A stretch of 64,000 bases of DNA, taken from contig NZ_WJBG01000120.1 in NCBI RefSeq assembly GCF_009709555.1, positions 1 through 64,000 on the forward strand, written 5' to 3'. Positions 16,848-24,623 of the stretch are shown in pieces. The position numbers and the translations under genes are program-made. Below the pieces are notes generated by a model that made no database searches, was not told the origin of the DNA, and worked only from the letters and a program-made list of their open reading frames with translations. Position 1 is the first letter of the stretch; the number at the start of each line of letters is the position of its first letter. Origin of the DNA: Streptomyces blattellae (GTDB lineage: Bacteria > Actinomycetota > Actinomycetes > Streptomycetales > Streptomycetaceae).

Positions 16848-17385
16848 GGCGGGACTCCTTCGAAGGACAAGGTGCGGGGAAGGCGCAGAGTGTGGGCTGA
16901 GCCGCGATGGGCAGGCGGCACCAAGCCCGGGTCCCGGTGGTGCCCACCTCAAGTGAGGAGCCGACGGTCAGGGCGTCGACGATCAGATGACCACGCCCCG
17001 ATTCGTCCGACAGCGCCGGCTCCCTGTCGTGAACCGGCCGACGCGGCGAGCCGCCGTCCGTCACCGTGATCTCGACCGCCGGTTCGGCTTCATCGGGGTC
17101 CACCTGAACCCTGAGCAGGATCGGCGGGCTGCCGTGGCGGTAGGCGTTGGTCACCAACTCCGAGCAGACCAGTGACACGGAACCGGTGACTTCCTCCGAG
17201 GCGCCGAGCAGTGAGACGACCTCCTTGCGGGCCACGCTGGCGACGGTGGTATCGAAGGGGAGCTCGACGCTGACATACGCCGGTCCGGGTCGATACGGAC
17301 CAGCCTCGTACGTAGTTGCGGGGGCCGCCCGCTCTCCCGGCTCCCTGCCCGTGACCGGGTCGTGCCCGGTACCTGGACCTGCCAC
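16837..17385 (-). CDS. HATPase-domain regulator (RsbW/SpoIIAB-like)
   Basis: 182 residues from a GTG with GGAGGG upstream. The HATPase_c_2 fold is shown by CSELVTNAYRHG (N box, Asn80), TDGGSPRRP (G1) and GRGHLIVDALTV (G2). Streptomyces has dozens of such small ATP-binding proteins. Classic members phosphorylate an anti-sigma antagonist or bind a sigma factor, and many pair with an XRE-type regulator nearby. Here it is the first gene of the nine-gene operon and faces an HTH/TPR regulator across 200 bp, so a role in controlling the cluster is likely (inference). Confidence 0.82.
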   Translation of the reverse strand: MAGPGTGHDPVTGREPGERAAPATTYEAGPYRPGPAYVSVELPFDTTVASVARKEVVSLLGASEEVTGSVSLVCSELVTNAYRHGSPPILLRVQVDPDEAEPAVEITVTDGGSPRRPVHDREPALSDESGRGHLIVDALTVGSSLEVGTTGTRAWCRLPIAAQPTLCAFPAPCPSKESRHGS

Positions 17386-17473
17386 GATCGCCCTCCTTCC
17401 GACAGGGGCCCATCTCTCGACGGATCGTCAGTCCAGGACATCGGAGTCGGCTGGGACACAGGAGGCGAAGGAG

Positions 17474-17491
17474 CGGTCAACTCGGTCAACT
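17474..17491. promoter_or_regulatory. Tandem 9-bp direct repeat in the divergent cluster promoter
   Basis: CGGTCAACT occurs twice head-to-tail (17474-17482 and 17483-17491) in the 200 bp between the operon and the divergent regulator. A direct repeat of this size and place could be an operator for the neighbouring HTH regulator, or for a SARP-like activator. This is inferred from position only. Confidence 0.4.
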
Positions 17492-17585
17492 TGGCGACGG
17501 GACAGGCGAAGTGACTGGACGATGGGAATAACTGAACGCAAGGGTGTGCGTCGGCACAGTGACCGGACCTGCGGAGGAGTGCCGT

Positions 17586-19046
17586 ATGGCGACAGCGGCC
17601 AGAGGGCGCAACGACGCGCTGGCAGCGTGCCTGGACGAGCTCGGCTGGAGCCCGAAGGTGCTCGCGCGCAAGCTCAATCGCGTCTTCGGTACGGGCACCG
17701 TCGCCGAGTCGGCTCCGTACCACTGGCGCGACGCCGGACGCGTTCCACGCGCCCCGCTTCCCACCATGACGGCCTACGTCCTCTCGCAGGAGCTGGGACG
17801 CGTCGTGTCAATGGACCAGCTGTGGCAAGGCAAGGCCCCGGAGTCCCTGGCCTTCGTGCCGTCAGATGCAAGCATGGAATACACCTGGACGTTCCGGGGA
17901 CTTGCTCGCATCTTGGAGGACTGGGTGCTCAGCGGACTGGTCGATCGTCGCCGTTTCCTGGCGATCTCGGGCTCTGGCCTGCTCGCGGTGGTCTCCGAGT
18001 ACCTTGACGGCACGGCCGGCCGCGGGCCGTTCAGTGCCAGGCTCACGGACGACACATCCACCGACCCGCTCGTCGCTCAGGTGGAACAGAACCTCCCGCT
18101 GCTGCAGCAGCTCGACGACGAACACGGCGGGGCTCGCCATCTCCCTTATGTCGGAGCCCAGTTCAGATCAGTGGGACTGCTGCTCCACGAGGGCGGGCTC
18201 TCCGACGCCGCGACGGTACGCCTGATCCGCGCCCTGGGCGAGATCGGGCAGCTCGCCGGCTGGATGGCGTTCGACTCCGCGGACCACGGTCTGGCGCAGC
18301 GGTACTTCGTGACCGCGCTCCGCGCAGCACACCAGGTGAACGACCGGGCCCTGTGCGCGCACATCCTCGCCGACCTGTCGTTCCAGGCTGCCTCGCGCAG
18401 CCACCCCGCCGACGCCGTCGCTCTCGGTGAGGCGGCTCGGCGGGCAAGCGAGGGTGGAACCGCCTCGGTGCGTGCCTCGGTTCTCTCACGACTTGCCTAC
18501 GGATACGCGGCGGCAGGACGCAGTACGGACTTCGAGCGCACTAGCGCGTTGGCCCGCGAGTTGATCGAGGACCGCACCGGCTCCGAGGAGGAGCCCCGCT
18601 GGATGTACTTCCTCACCCCCAACCACCTTGAATGCCAGGCCGGTTACTCACTGATCAGCCTCGGCCGCACGGAACTGGAACGGGGAGACCGGGCCCGCGG
18701 CCGGCGCTTCGTTCGACAGGGGCAGGACCTGTTGGAGACCGGGGCGTACACAGTGGAGAAGGGAGATCCGAGCCAGCGCCGGGCTCTCTTCGAAGGCGCG
18801 TGGCTCGCCCTCGGCTACAGCGCCTCAGGGGACCTGGAACGCTCCTGCGAGGTCGGCGAGACGGCCGCTGCCCGCCTCAGCACAGTGCGGTCGCCGAGAA
18901 GCACGGCCGTGCTGAACCGGCTGGCGACCGAGCTGCGCCGGAAGCAGCGGAACGCGTACGTCCGGGACTTCCTCCCCGGCCTCGAGGGACGCATCTCAGA
19001 GCAGTCGAGCTTGAGGAGTGCTCGAACAGCTACGGTCGGATCATGA
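17586..19046 (+). CDS. Transcriptional regulator with N-terminal HTH and C-terminal TPR-like domain
   Basis: 486 residues from the ATG at 17586, preceded by GGAGGAG. Residues ~8-75 look like an XRE-type DNA-binding domain (LDELGWSPKVLARKLNRVF, then APYHWRDAGRVPR). The C-terminal two thirds are helical repeats typical of TPR domains (FVTALRAAHQVNDRALCAHI, SRLAYGYAAAGRSTDFERTS). Such proteins are common pathway-specific or quorum-type regulators in Streptomyces. It is divergent from the nine-gene operon, and its stop overlaps the start of the D-amino-acid-oxidase gene (ATGA), so the two are made together. It is the likely switch of the cluster. Confidence 0.83.
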   Translation: MATAARGRNDALAACLDELGWSPKVLARKLNRVFGTGTVAESAPYHWRDAGRVPRAPLPTMTAYVLSQELGRVVSMDQLWQGKAPESLAFVPSDASMEYTWTFRGLARILEDWVLSGLVDRRRFLAISGSGLLAVVSEYLDGTAGRGPFSARLTDDTSTDPLVAQVEQNLPLLQQLDDEHGGARHLPYVGAQFRSVGLLLHEGGLSDAATVRLIRALGEIGQLAGWMAFDSADHGLAQRYFVTALRAAHQVNDRALCAHILADLSFQAASRSHPADAVALGEAARRASEGGTASVRASVLSRLAYGYAAAGRSTDFERTSALARELIEDRTGSEEEPRWMYFLTPNHLECQAGYSLISLGRTELERGDRARGRRFVRQGQDLLETGAYTVEKGDPSQRRALFEGAWLALGYSASGDLERSCEVGETAAARLSTVRSPRSTAVLNRLATELRRKQRNAYVRDFLPGLEGRISEQSSLRSARTATVGS

Positions 19047-20002
19047 CAACGAACGAGACGATCGTCGTCGTGGGTGGCGGGGTCTCCGGCCTCACCACCG
19101 GAGTCGTGCTCCTTGAGGCCGGGCTGCCGGTGCGGCTTGTCGCCGAGGAGATTCCCGGGCGTACGTCGCTCGCGGCCGGGGCAATGTGGGGGCCGTACCT
19201 GGTTGAGCCCTGGGCGAAGGTCCGGGAGTGGAGCCTCGCGTCGCTCGACGTCTTCCGGCAGCTTGCCGAGGTGGGTGGTGCAGGCGTCCGCATGGTGAGC
19301 GGGGTGGAGGCGGCCCGGCACCCTGTCGAGACGCCGCCGTGGAGCGAGCTTCTCCCTGACTTCCAGCAGGCCGATTCCTCCGAGCTTCCCGACGACTTCG
19401 TCTCGGGCCACCGCTTCACCGTCCCGTTCGTCGACATGCCGGTCTATCTCGACCATTTGCGGCGCCGGTTCAGTGATCTCGGCGGAGCGGTCGAGCAGCG
19501 CGTGGTCCACTCCCTCGACGAGTTCGCGGACGCGGCAGCCGTCGTGAACTGCGCAGGCATGGGCGCGGTAGGGCTGGCCGAAGACAGCACTCTGCGACCA
19601 ATTCGAGGACAACACGTGGTCGTTGAGAACCCGGGCATCACCGAGTTCTTCTCCGAGGACACGGGGCTGTCGCCCGATCTCGTCTGCATCTACCCGCACG
19701 GCGACACGGTCGTTCTAGGCGGTACCGCGATCGACGGCGATGGCGACCTGTCCGACGACGTAGCCGCAGCCAAGAGCATCATCGAGCGCTGTGCTGCTGT
19801 CGAGCCGAGGTTGGCGGACGCTCGGGTCATCGAGCATCGGGTTGGCATCCGGCCGACTCGTTCCGAGGTGCGGGTCGAATCCGGCCGCTGCAAGGGCGGC
19901 GTTCCTGTCATTCACAACTACGGGCACGGCGGCGCTGGGGTGACCTTGTCGTGGGGCTGTGCGCGCGAGGTGGCTCGGTTGATCACCAGCAGGCTTCGGT
20001 GA
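19043..20002 (+). CDS. D-amino-acid-oxidase-like FAD enzyme
   Basis: 319 residues. An FAD-binding GGGVSGLTTGVVLLEAG is at the N-terminus, and the DAO signature lies near the C-terminus: HNYGHGGAGVTLSWGCA, preceded by GIRPTRSEVRVE, where the Arg binds the substrate carboxylate. The family oxidises D-amino acids, or glycine and sarcosine, to imino acids with release of peroxide. Its ATG overlaps the regulator stop by 4 nt. It may belong to the cluster pathway, or be a passenger of the island end. The next 757 bp carry no gene. Confidence 0.88.
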   Translation: MTTNETIVVVGGGVSGLTTGVVLLEAGLPVRLVAEEIPGRTSLAAGAMWGPYLVEPWAKVREWSLASLDVFRQLAEVGGAGVRMVSGVEAARHPVETPPWSELLPDFQQADSSELPDDFVSGHRFTVPFVDMPVYLDHLRRRFSDLGGAVEQRVVHSLDEFADAAAVVNCAGMGAVGLAEDSTLRPIRGQHVVVENPGITEFFSEDTGLSPDLVCIYPHGDTVVLGGTAIDGDGDLSDDVAAAKSIIERCAAVEPRLADARVIEHRVGIRPTRSEVRVESGRCKGGVPVIHNYGHGGAGVTLSWGCAREVARLITSRLR

Positions 20003-20759
20003 CCGAGTCCTTGCAAGGCTGACGGAGGGGACTCACGGCGCCAGGGTCCGGTGGGGGTTCGGATGGACGTGCCTTTCCGGGCGATCAGTGGGGCTCTGGT
20101 TGGCCTGCGACGATGCGTACAGACCGGTGGCAGTCGCGGCTGGAGGACTTCGCGCACAGCGGCGTGATTCTCATCGTCGGGGAGCTCGCGAGCAAGAGTG
20201 CAGCGGACGCGAGGGCTGGCGTCGGCCGCAGGGTGGGAGCCGGGGTGGGCCGTTGTCGCCGTTTGTTTGGTAGTGAACCAGAGGTGGGCGGCCAGCGAAC
20301 GGACAGCGGGTGCCTGCCTGTTATCTGCGCGGGGAGCACAGCTGGTGCAGGATGCCGGTGCAGTTCGGCAGGGGACCATCCCCGCGGGTGCGGGGAGCAC
20401 CGACTCCTCGGCCGTGGCGTCCGGGCCGAAGAGGTGCTCCCCGCACCCGTGGGGAGCGTCCCGATGTAATAGACGGGACCTGCAGTTCAGTTCCCCGCAA
20501 CCGTGGGGGCGATGCCGGACCCCCTTCGCGATCAAGTGTGGGCCATCTCTCGCCGGGCGGGCAGACGCCGAGGTCACGGCACCCGGCGGCTGCTCCGGCA
20601 TGCCCCGAACAACCCGCCCGAGTGGCCGTCAGGTAACCCGGAACCTAACGTCGTACTAAAATTTCCGGCTTGTTACGGAGCTGGAGCCGGACAACCCCAG
20701 GCAAACCTGCGGGCCCGCCAGCGCCCCGGAGGCTTCCGGGATCGAGACGCGAGGACCCG
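20003..20759. other. Gene-free stretch at the island edge
   Basis: About 760 bp without a convincing gene. It holds degenerate CRISPR-type repeats (20372-20516) and, just before the NRPS, an AT-richer patch (CTAACGTCGTACTAAAATTTC region, 20644-20665) that may be the NRPS promoter. The reading frames here encode repeat-derived peptides such as PHGCGEH and PAPAGMVP, which mark translated CRISPR repeats rather than proteins. Confidence 0.6.
20372..20516. repeat. Degenerate CRISPR repeat relics (type I-E-like), two in head-to-head orientation
   Basis: Copy 1 lies on the minus strand (20372-20401): reverse complement GGTGCTCCCCGCACCCGCGG then GGATGGTCCC. Copy 2 lies on the plus strand (20433-20462): GGTGCTCCCCGCACCCGTGG then GGAGCGTCCC, 27 of 30 positions matching copy 1. 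Copy 3 (20487-20516) is badly decayed, keeping CCCCGC and ACCGTGGGG. The intervals are 31 and 24 nt. Actinobacterial type I-E repeats have this GC-palindromic form. Too few and too divergent for a working array, and no cas gene is present. I read it as a remnant. Confidence 0.6.
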
Positions 20760-23700
20760 ATGGCAGCCCTACACGAGAGCAGTGCTCTCGGCCTGCTCGA
20801 CGAAGAGATCCGCGAGCGATTCGGCAGTACCGCACGTTTCTCGGGCGGGGCCGCGGCATCTCCTCGCACTCTGGTCGATGTCTTCGAGGCGTCCGTACGG
20901 TCGTATCCGGACGAACTCGCCCTGGACGACGGTGTGCGGCGACTTACGTACCGTGCGCTGGCCGTCGAGGTCGCGGCGCTGCGGCGCAGGCTCTCCGCCG
21001 CCGGGGTCGGACTGGGTGACCGGGTGGGCGTGCGGGTGCCGTCCGGGACCGATGAGCTGTACGTGGCGATCCTCGCCGTGCTGGCCGCGGGCGCCGCGTA
21101 TGTGCCGGTGGACGCCGAGGACCCGGACGAGCGGGCCGAGTTGGTGTTCGGCGAGGCCGACGTGCGGGCCGTCATCGGTGCGGGGCATGCGATCACCGCC
21201 CACGGCAGGGCGGACGTCCCCGCCGGCCGGCCCGGCGCCGAGCACGACGCCTGGATCATCTTCACCTCCGGCTCGACCGGGAAGCCCAAGGGCGTCGCCG
21301 TCACCCACGAGAACGCCGCCGCGTTCGTGGACGCCGAGGCCGCGCTGTTCCTCACCGAGGACCCGATCGGGCCCGGCGACCGGGTCATGGCGGGGCTGTC
21401 GGTGGCCTTCGACGCGTCCTGCGAGGAGATGTGGCTGGCCTGGCGGTACGGCGCCTGCCTGGTGCCGGTGCCGCGTTCGCAGGTCCGCAGCGGTGCCGAT
21501 CTCGGGCCGTGGCTGGTCGAGCAGGAGATCACCGTCGTGTCGACGGTGCCGACACTGGCCGCGCTGTGGGAGCCGGAGACCCTGAACGACGTACGGCTGC
21601 TGATCTTCGGCGGGGAGGCCTGCCCGCCCGAGCTGGTGCAGCGGCTGGTGACCGAGGGGCGCGAGGTGTGGAACACCTACGGGCCCACCGAGGCGACCGT
21701 CGTGGCATGTGCGTCGCTGCTGAGCGGCGAGGAGCCGATCAGGATCGGGCTGCCGCTGAACGGCTGGGAGCTGGCCGTCGTCGACGAGGCCGGGGTGCCC
21801 GTCCGGATGGGCGAGAGCGGTCAGCTGGTGATCGGCGGGGTCGGGCTGGCCCGGTATCTCGATGCCGGCAAGGACGCGGAGAAGTACGCGCCGCTTGAGT
21901 CGCTGGGCTGGGAGCGGGCGTACCGCAGTGGTGACCTGGTCAGGGCGGAGCCCGAGGGGCTGGTCTTCCTCGGTCGGGCCGACGAGCAGATCAAGCTCGG
22001 CGGGCGGCGGATCGAGCTGGGCGAGGTGGATGCCGCGTTGCAGGCGCTGCCCGGTGTCGCCGGTGCCGCCGCGGCCGTACGCACCGCCCGCAGCGGCAAT
22101 CAGCTGCTCGTCGGGTATGTCGTCACGCAGGACGGCTGGGACCAGGCGGCCGCCGTCGAGAAGCTGCGCGCCGAGCTGCCTGCCGCGCTCGTGCCGCTGC
22201 TCGCGCCGGTCGGCGATCTGCCGACGCGGACGAGTGGCAAGGTGGACCGCAATGCGCTTCCCTGGCCGCTCGAGAATCTCGAAACCCCGGAGGCCGAGCG
22301 GCTCTACGGCACCGAGGCCTGGCTCGCCGAGCAGTGGACGGAAGTCCTCGGCATCCCCGTGAGCAGCGCCTGCGACGACTTCTTCGCGATCGGCGGCGGC
22401 AGCCTGGCCGCCGCCCAGCTGACGACGCGGTTGCGCGCCCGTTACCCGAGCGCGGCCGTCCTCGACATCTACCAGCAGCCCACGCTGCGGAAGCTGGCCC
22501 GGCACCTGGAGGAGTCCGCGCAGGACGACAACGCCCAGCGGACGATCGCTCCGGTGCCCAGGCGTGCCCAGGTGGTCCAGCTGCTGGTCCTGCTCCCCCT
22601 GTTCACGCTGCTGGGGCTGCGCTGGATGGTGCCGCTGGCCGCGCTGGGGAACGTGCTGAGCGGGTACTCCTGGCTGCCGACCGCTCCCTGGTGGCTGGTC
22701 GGGTCCGGGGCGCTGCTGCTCTTCAGCCCGCCGGGACGGCTCGCGATCGCCGCGGGTGGGGCGCGGCTGCTGCTGCGGGGCGTGACGGCGGGGCGGTATC
22801 CGCGCGGCGGCGGTGTGCATCTGCGGCTGTGGGCCGCCGAGCGGCTCGCGGAGTTCAGCGGCGCGACCTCGCTGACCGGGTCGTGGCTGGAGCGGTACGG
22901 CCGTGCGCTGGGCGCCAGGATCGGGCAGGACGTCGATCTGCACTCGCCGCCGCCGGTCACCGGGATGCTCAAGCTGGGCCGGGGCGCCGCCGTCGAGACC
23001 GAGGTCGATCTGTCCGGGTACTGGCTGGACGGTGACCGGCTGGAGATCGGCCCGGTGAAGGTGGGTGCCCACGCGGTCGTCGGCACCCGCAGCATGCTGT
23101 TCCCGGGCGCCCGCGTGGGCAAGCGGGCCGAGGTGGCGCCGGGGTCGGCGGTCTCTGGGCAGATTCCCACCGGTCAGCGCTGGGCCGGAGCGCCCGCAGT
23201 GAAGCTCGGCAAGGCGAAGCGGAACTGGCCCAAGGACCGGCCGCGCCACGCCACGTTCTGGCGTGTCATGTACGGCATGACAGGCATCGCGCTGACGCTG
23301 CTGCCCGTCCTCTCCCTGATCGCCGCCCTGCTGGTCGCGGAGGCCTTCGTGGCTCCGGGCGCCGGGCTCGGCGAGGCCCTGCGGGGTGCCGTGCTCGCGC
23401 TGGTCCCGGCGACGCTCGCGTTCGGGCTGACGTACGCCGTGCTGATCCTGGTCGCCGTACGGCTGCTGAGCCTGGGCCTGCGCGAAGGCACGTATCCGAC
23501 GCTCAGCCGGACCGGCTGGCAGGCGTGGACGGTCACGCAGCTGATGGACCGCTCCCGGGAGTCGCTGTTCCCGCTGTACGCCGGGCTGGTCACGCCGGTG
23601 TGGCTGCGGCTGCTCGGGATGCGGATCGGCAAGGGAGCCGAGGTGTCGACCGTGCTGGCGCTGCCGAGCCTGACGACGGTCGGTGAGGGTGCCTTCCTCG

Positions 23701-24623
23701 CCGACGACACGCTGACCGCGCCGTACGAGCTCGGCGGTGGCTGGGTGAGGATCGGGCGCGCGGAGATCGGGCGGCGGGCCTTCCTCGGCAACTCGGGGAT
23801 GACCGCGCCGGGGCGGACCGTGCCGGACGGCGGCCTGGTCGGGGTGCTGTCGGCGACTCCGAAGAAGGCGAAGAAGGGCACGTCGTATCTGGGGCTGCCG
23901 CCGGTGAAGCTGCCGCGCAGCGCGAGCGACGGCGACCAGAGCCGGACGTACGATCCGCCGGCCCGGCTGCTGTGGGCGCGCGGCCTGGTGGAGCTGTGCC
24001 GGATCGTGCCGGTGTTCTGCTCGGCTGCGCTGGCCGTGCTGACGGTGGCGGCGCTGAGTGCGCTGGGCGGCTGGGCCTGGCTGCTGGGCGGGCCGGTGCT
24101 GCTCGGGGCGGGCGGGCTGGCGGCCCTGCTGTCGATCGCCGCCAAGTGGTCGCTGGTCGGGCGGCACCGCAGCGGGGAGCACCCGCTGTGGAGCTGCTTC
24201 GTCTGGCGCAACGAGCTGGCGGACACGTTCGTCGAGGTGGTGGCCGTGCCGTGGTTGGCCGCGTCGGTGCCGGGTACGCCGGTGATGACGGCGTGGCTGC
24301 GCGGGCTGGGCGCCCGGATCGGCAAGGGCGTGTGGGTCGAGAGCTACTGGCTGCCGGAGACGGATCTGGTGACCCTTCAGGATGCGGCGACCGTGAACCG
24401 GGGCTGTGTGCTGCAGACGCACCTCTTCCACGACCGGATCTTGCGGACGGATACTGTTGTACTCCGTGAGGGCGCGACGCTGGGTCCTGGCGGAATCGTC
24501 CTGCCGGGCAGCGCGATCGGGGCCCGCACCACGCTGGGTCCCGCGTCACTGGTGATGGCCGCGGAGTCCGTTCCCGAGGACACGCGCTGGCTGGGCAACC
24601 CGATCGAGGCATGGCGTCGGTGA
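20760..24623 (+). CDS. Pls/PosA-type single-module NRPS (isopeptide homopolymer synthetase)
   Basis: 1287 residues from the ATG at 20760 (GAGGA a few bases upstream). An adenylation domain runs to ~residue 500: WIIFTSGSTGKPKGVAVTH (A3), NTYGPTEATVVA (A5), YRSGDLVRAEPEGLVF (A7) and PTRTSGKVDRNALP (A10). A carrier domain follows, with DDFFAIGGGSLAAAQL, its Ser ~548 carrying phosphopantetheine. The rest has membrane segments (LLVLLPLFTLLGLRW, TGIALTLLPVLSLIAALLVA and more) and hexapeptide-like repeats instead of a standard condensation domain. This is the plan of epsilon-poly-lysine synthetase Pls, in which tandem soluble domains between six helices join monomers and release a polymer. The monomer cannot be read with confidence. 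The downstream peptidase gene overlaps by 13 nt. Confidence 0.88.
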   Translation: MAALHESSALGLLDEEIRERFGSTARFSGGAAASPRTLVDVFEASVRSYPDELALDDGVRRLTYRALAVEVAALRRRLSAAGVGLGDRVGVRVPSGTDELYVAILAVLAAGAAYVPVDAEDPDERAELVFGEADVRAVIGAGHAITAHGRADVPAGRPGAEHDAWIIFTSGSTGKPKGVAVTHENAAAFVDAEAALFLTEDPIGPGDRVMAGLSVAFDASCEEMWLAWRYGACLVPVPRSQVRSGADLGPWLVEQEITVVSTVPTLAALWEPETLNDVRLLIFGGEACPPELVQRLVTEGREVWNTYGPTEATVVACASLLSGEEPIRIGLPLNGWELAVVDEAGVPVRMGESGQLVIGGVGLARYLDAGKDAEKYAPLESLGWERAYRSGDLVRAEPEGLVFLGRADEQIKLGGRRIELGEVDAALQALPGVAGAAAAVRTARSGNQLLVGYVVTQDGWDQAAAVEKLRAELPAALVPLLAPVGDLPTRTSGKVDRNALPWPLENLETPEAERLYGTEAWLAEQWTEVLGIPVSSACDDFFAIGGGSLAAAQLTTRLRARYPSAAVLDIYQQPTLRKLARHLEESAQDDNAQRTIAPVPRRAQVVQLLVLLPLFTLLGLRWMVPLAALGNVLSGYSWLPTAPWWLVGSGALLLFSPPGRLAIAAGGARLLLRGVTAGRYPRGGGVHLRLWAAERLAEFSGATSLTGSWLERYGRALGARIGQDVDLHSPPPVTGMLKLGRGAAVETEVDLSGYWLDGDRLEIGPVKVGAHAVVGTRSMLFPGARVGKRAEVAPGSAVSGQIPTGQRWAGAPAVKLGKAKRNWPKDRPRHATFWRVMYGMTGIALTLLPVLSLIAALLVAEAFVAPGAGLGEALRGAVLALVPATLAFGLTYAVLILVAVRLLSLGLREGTYPTLSRTGWQAWTVTQLMDRSRESLFPLYAGLVTPVWLRLLGMRIGKGAEVSTVLALPSLTTVGEGAFLADDTLTAPYELGGGWVRIGRAEIGRRAFLGNSGMTAPGRTVPDGGLVGVLSATPKKAKKGTSYLGLPPVKLPRSASDGDQSRTYDPPARLLWARGLVELCRIVPVFCSAALAVLTVAALSALGGWAWLLGGPVLLGAGGLAALLSIAAKWSLVGRHRSGEHPLWSCFVWRNELADTFVEVVAVPWLAASVPGTPVMTAWLRGLGARIGKGVWVESYWLPETDLVTLQDAATVNRGCVLQTHLFHDRILRTDTVVLREGATLGPGGIVLPGSAIGARTTLGPASLVMAAESVPEDTRWLGNPIEAWRR

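Noticed and set aside
20051..20060. GTGGGGGTTC matches the T-arm of tRNA-Leu, as a possible right attachment site of the island
   Set aside because: Only 10 bp of a common T-arm sequence match and the flanks differ. An attachment repeat would be longer, and no integrase was seen.
20372..20516. A working CRISPR array
   Set aside because: Only two good repeats, in opposite orientation, a third degenerate, intervals of 31 and 24 nt, and no cas genes in 64 kb.
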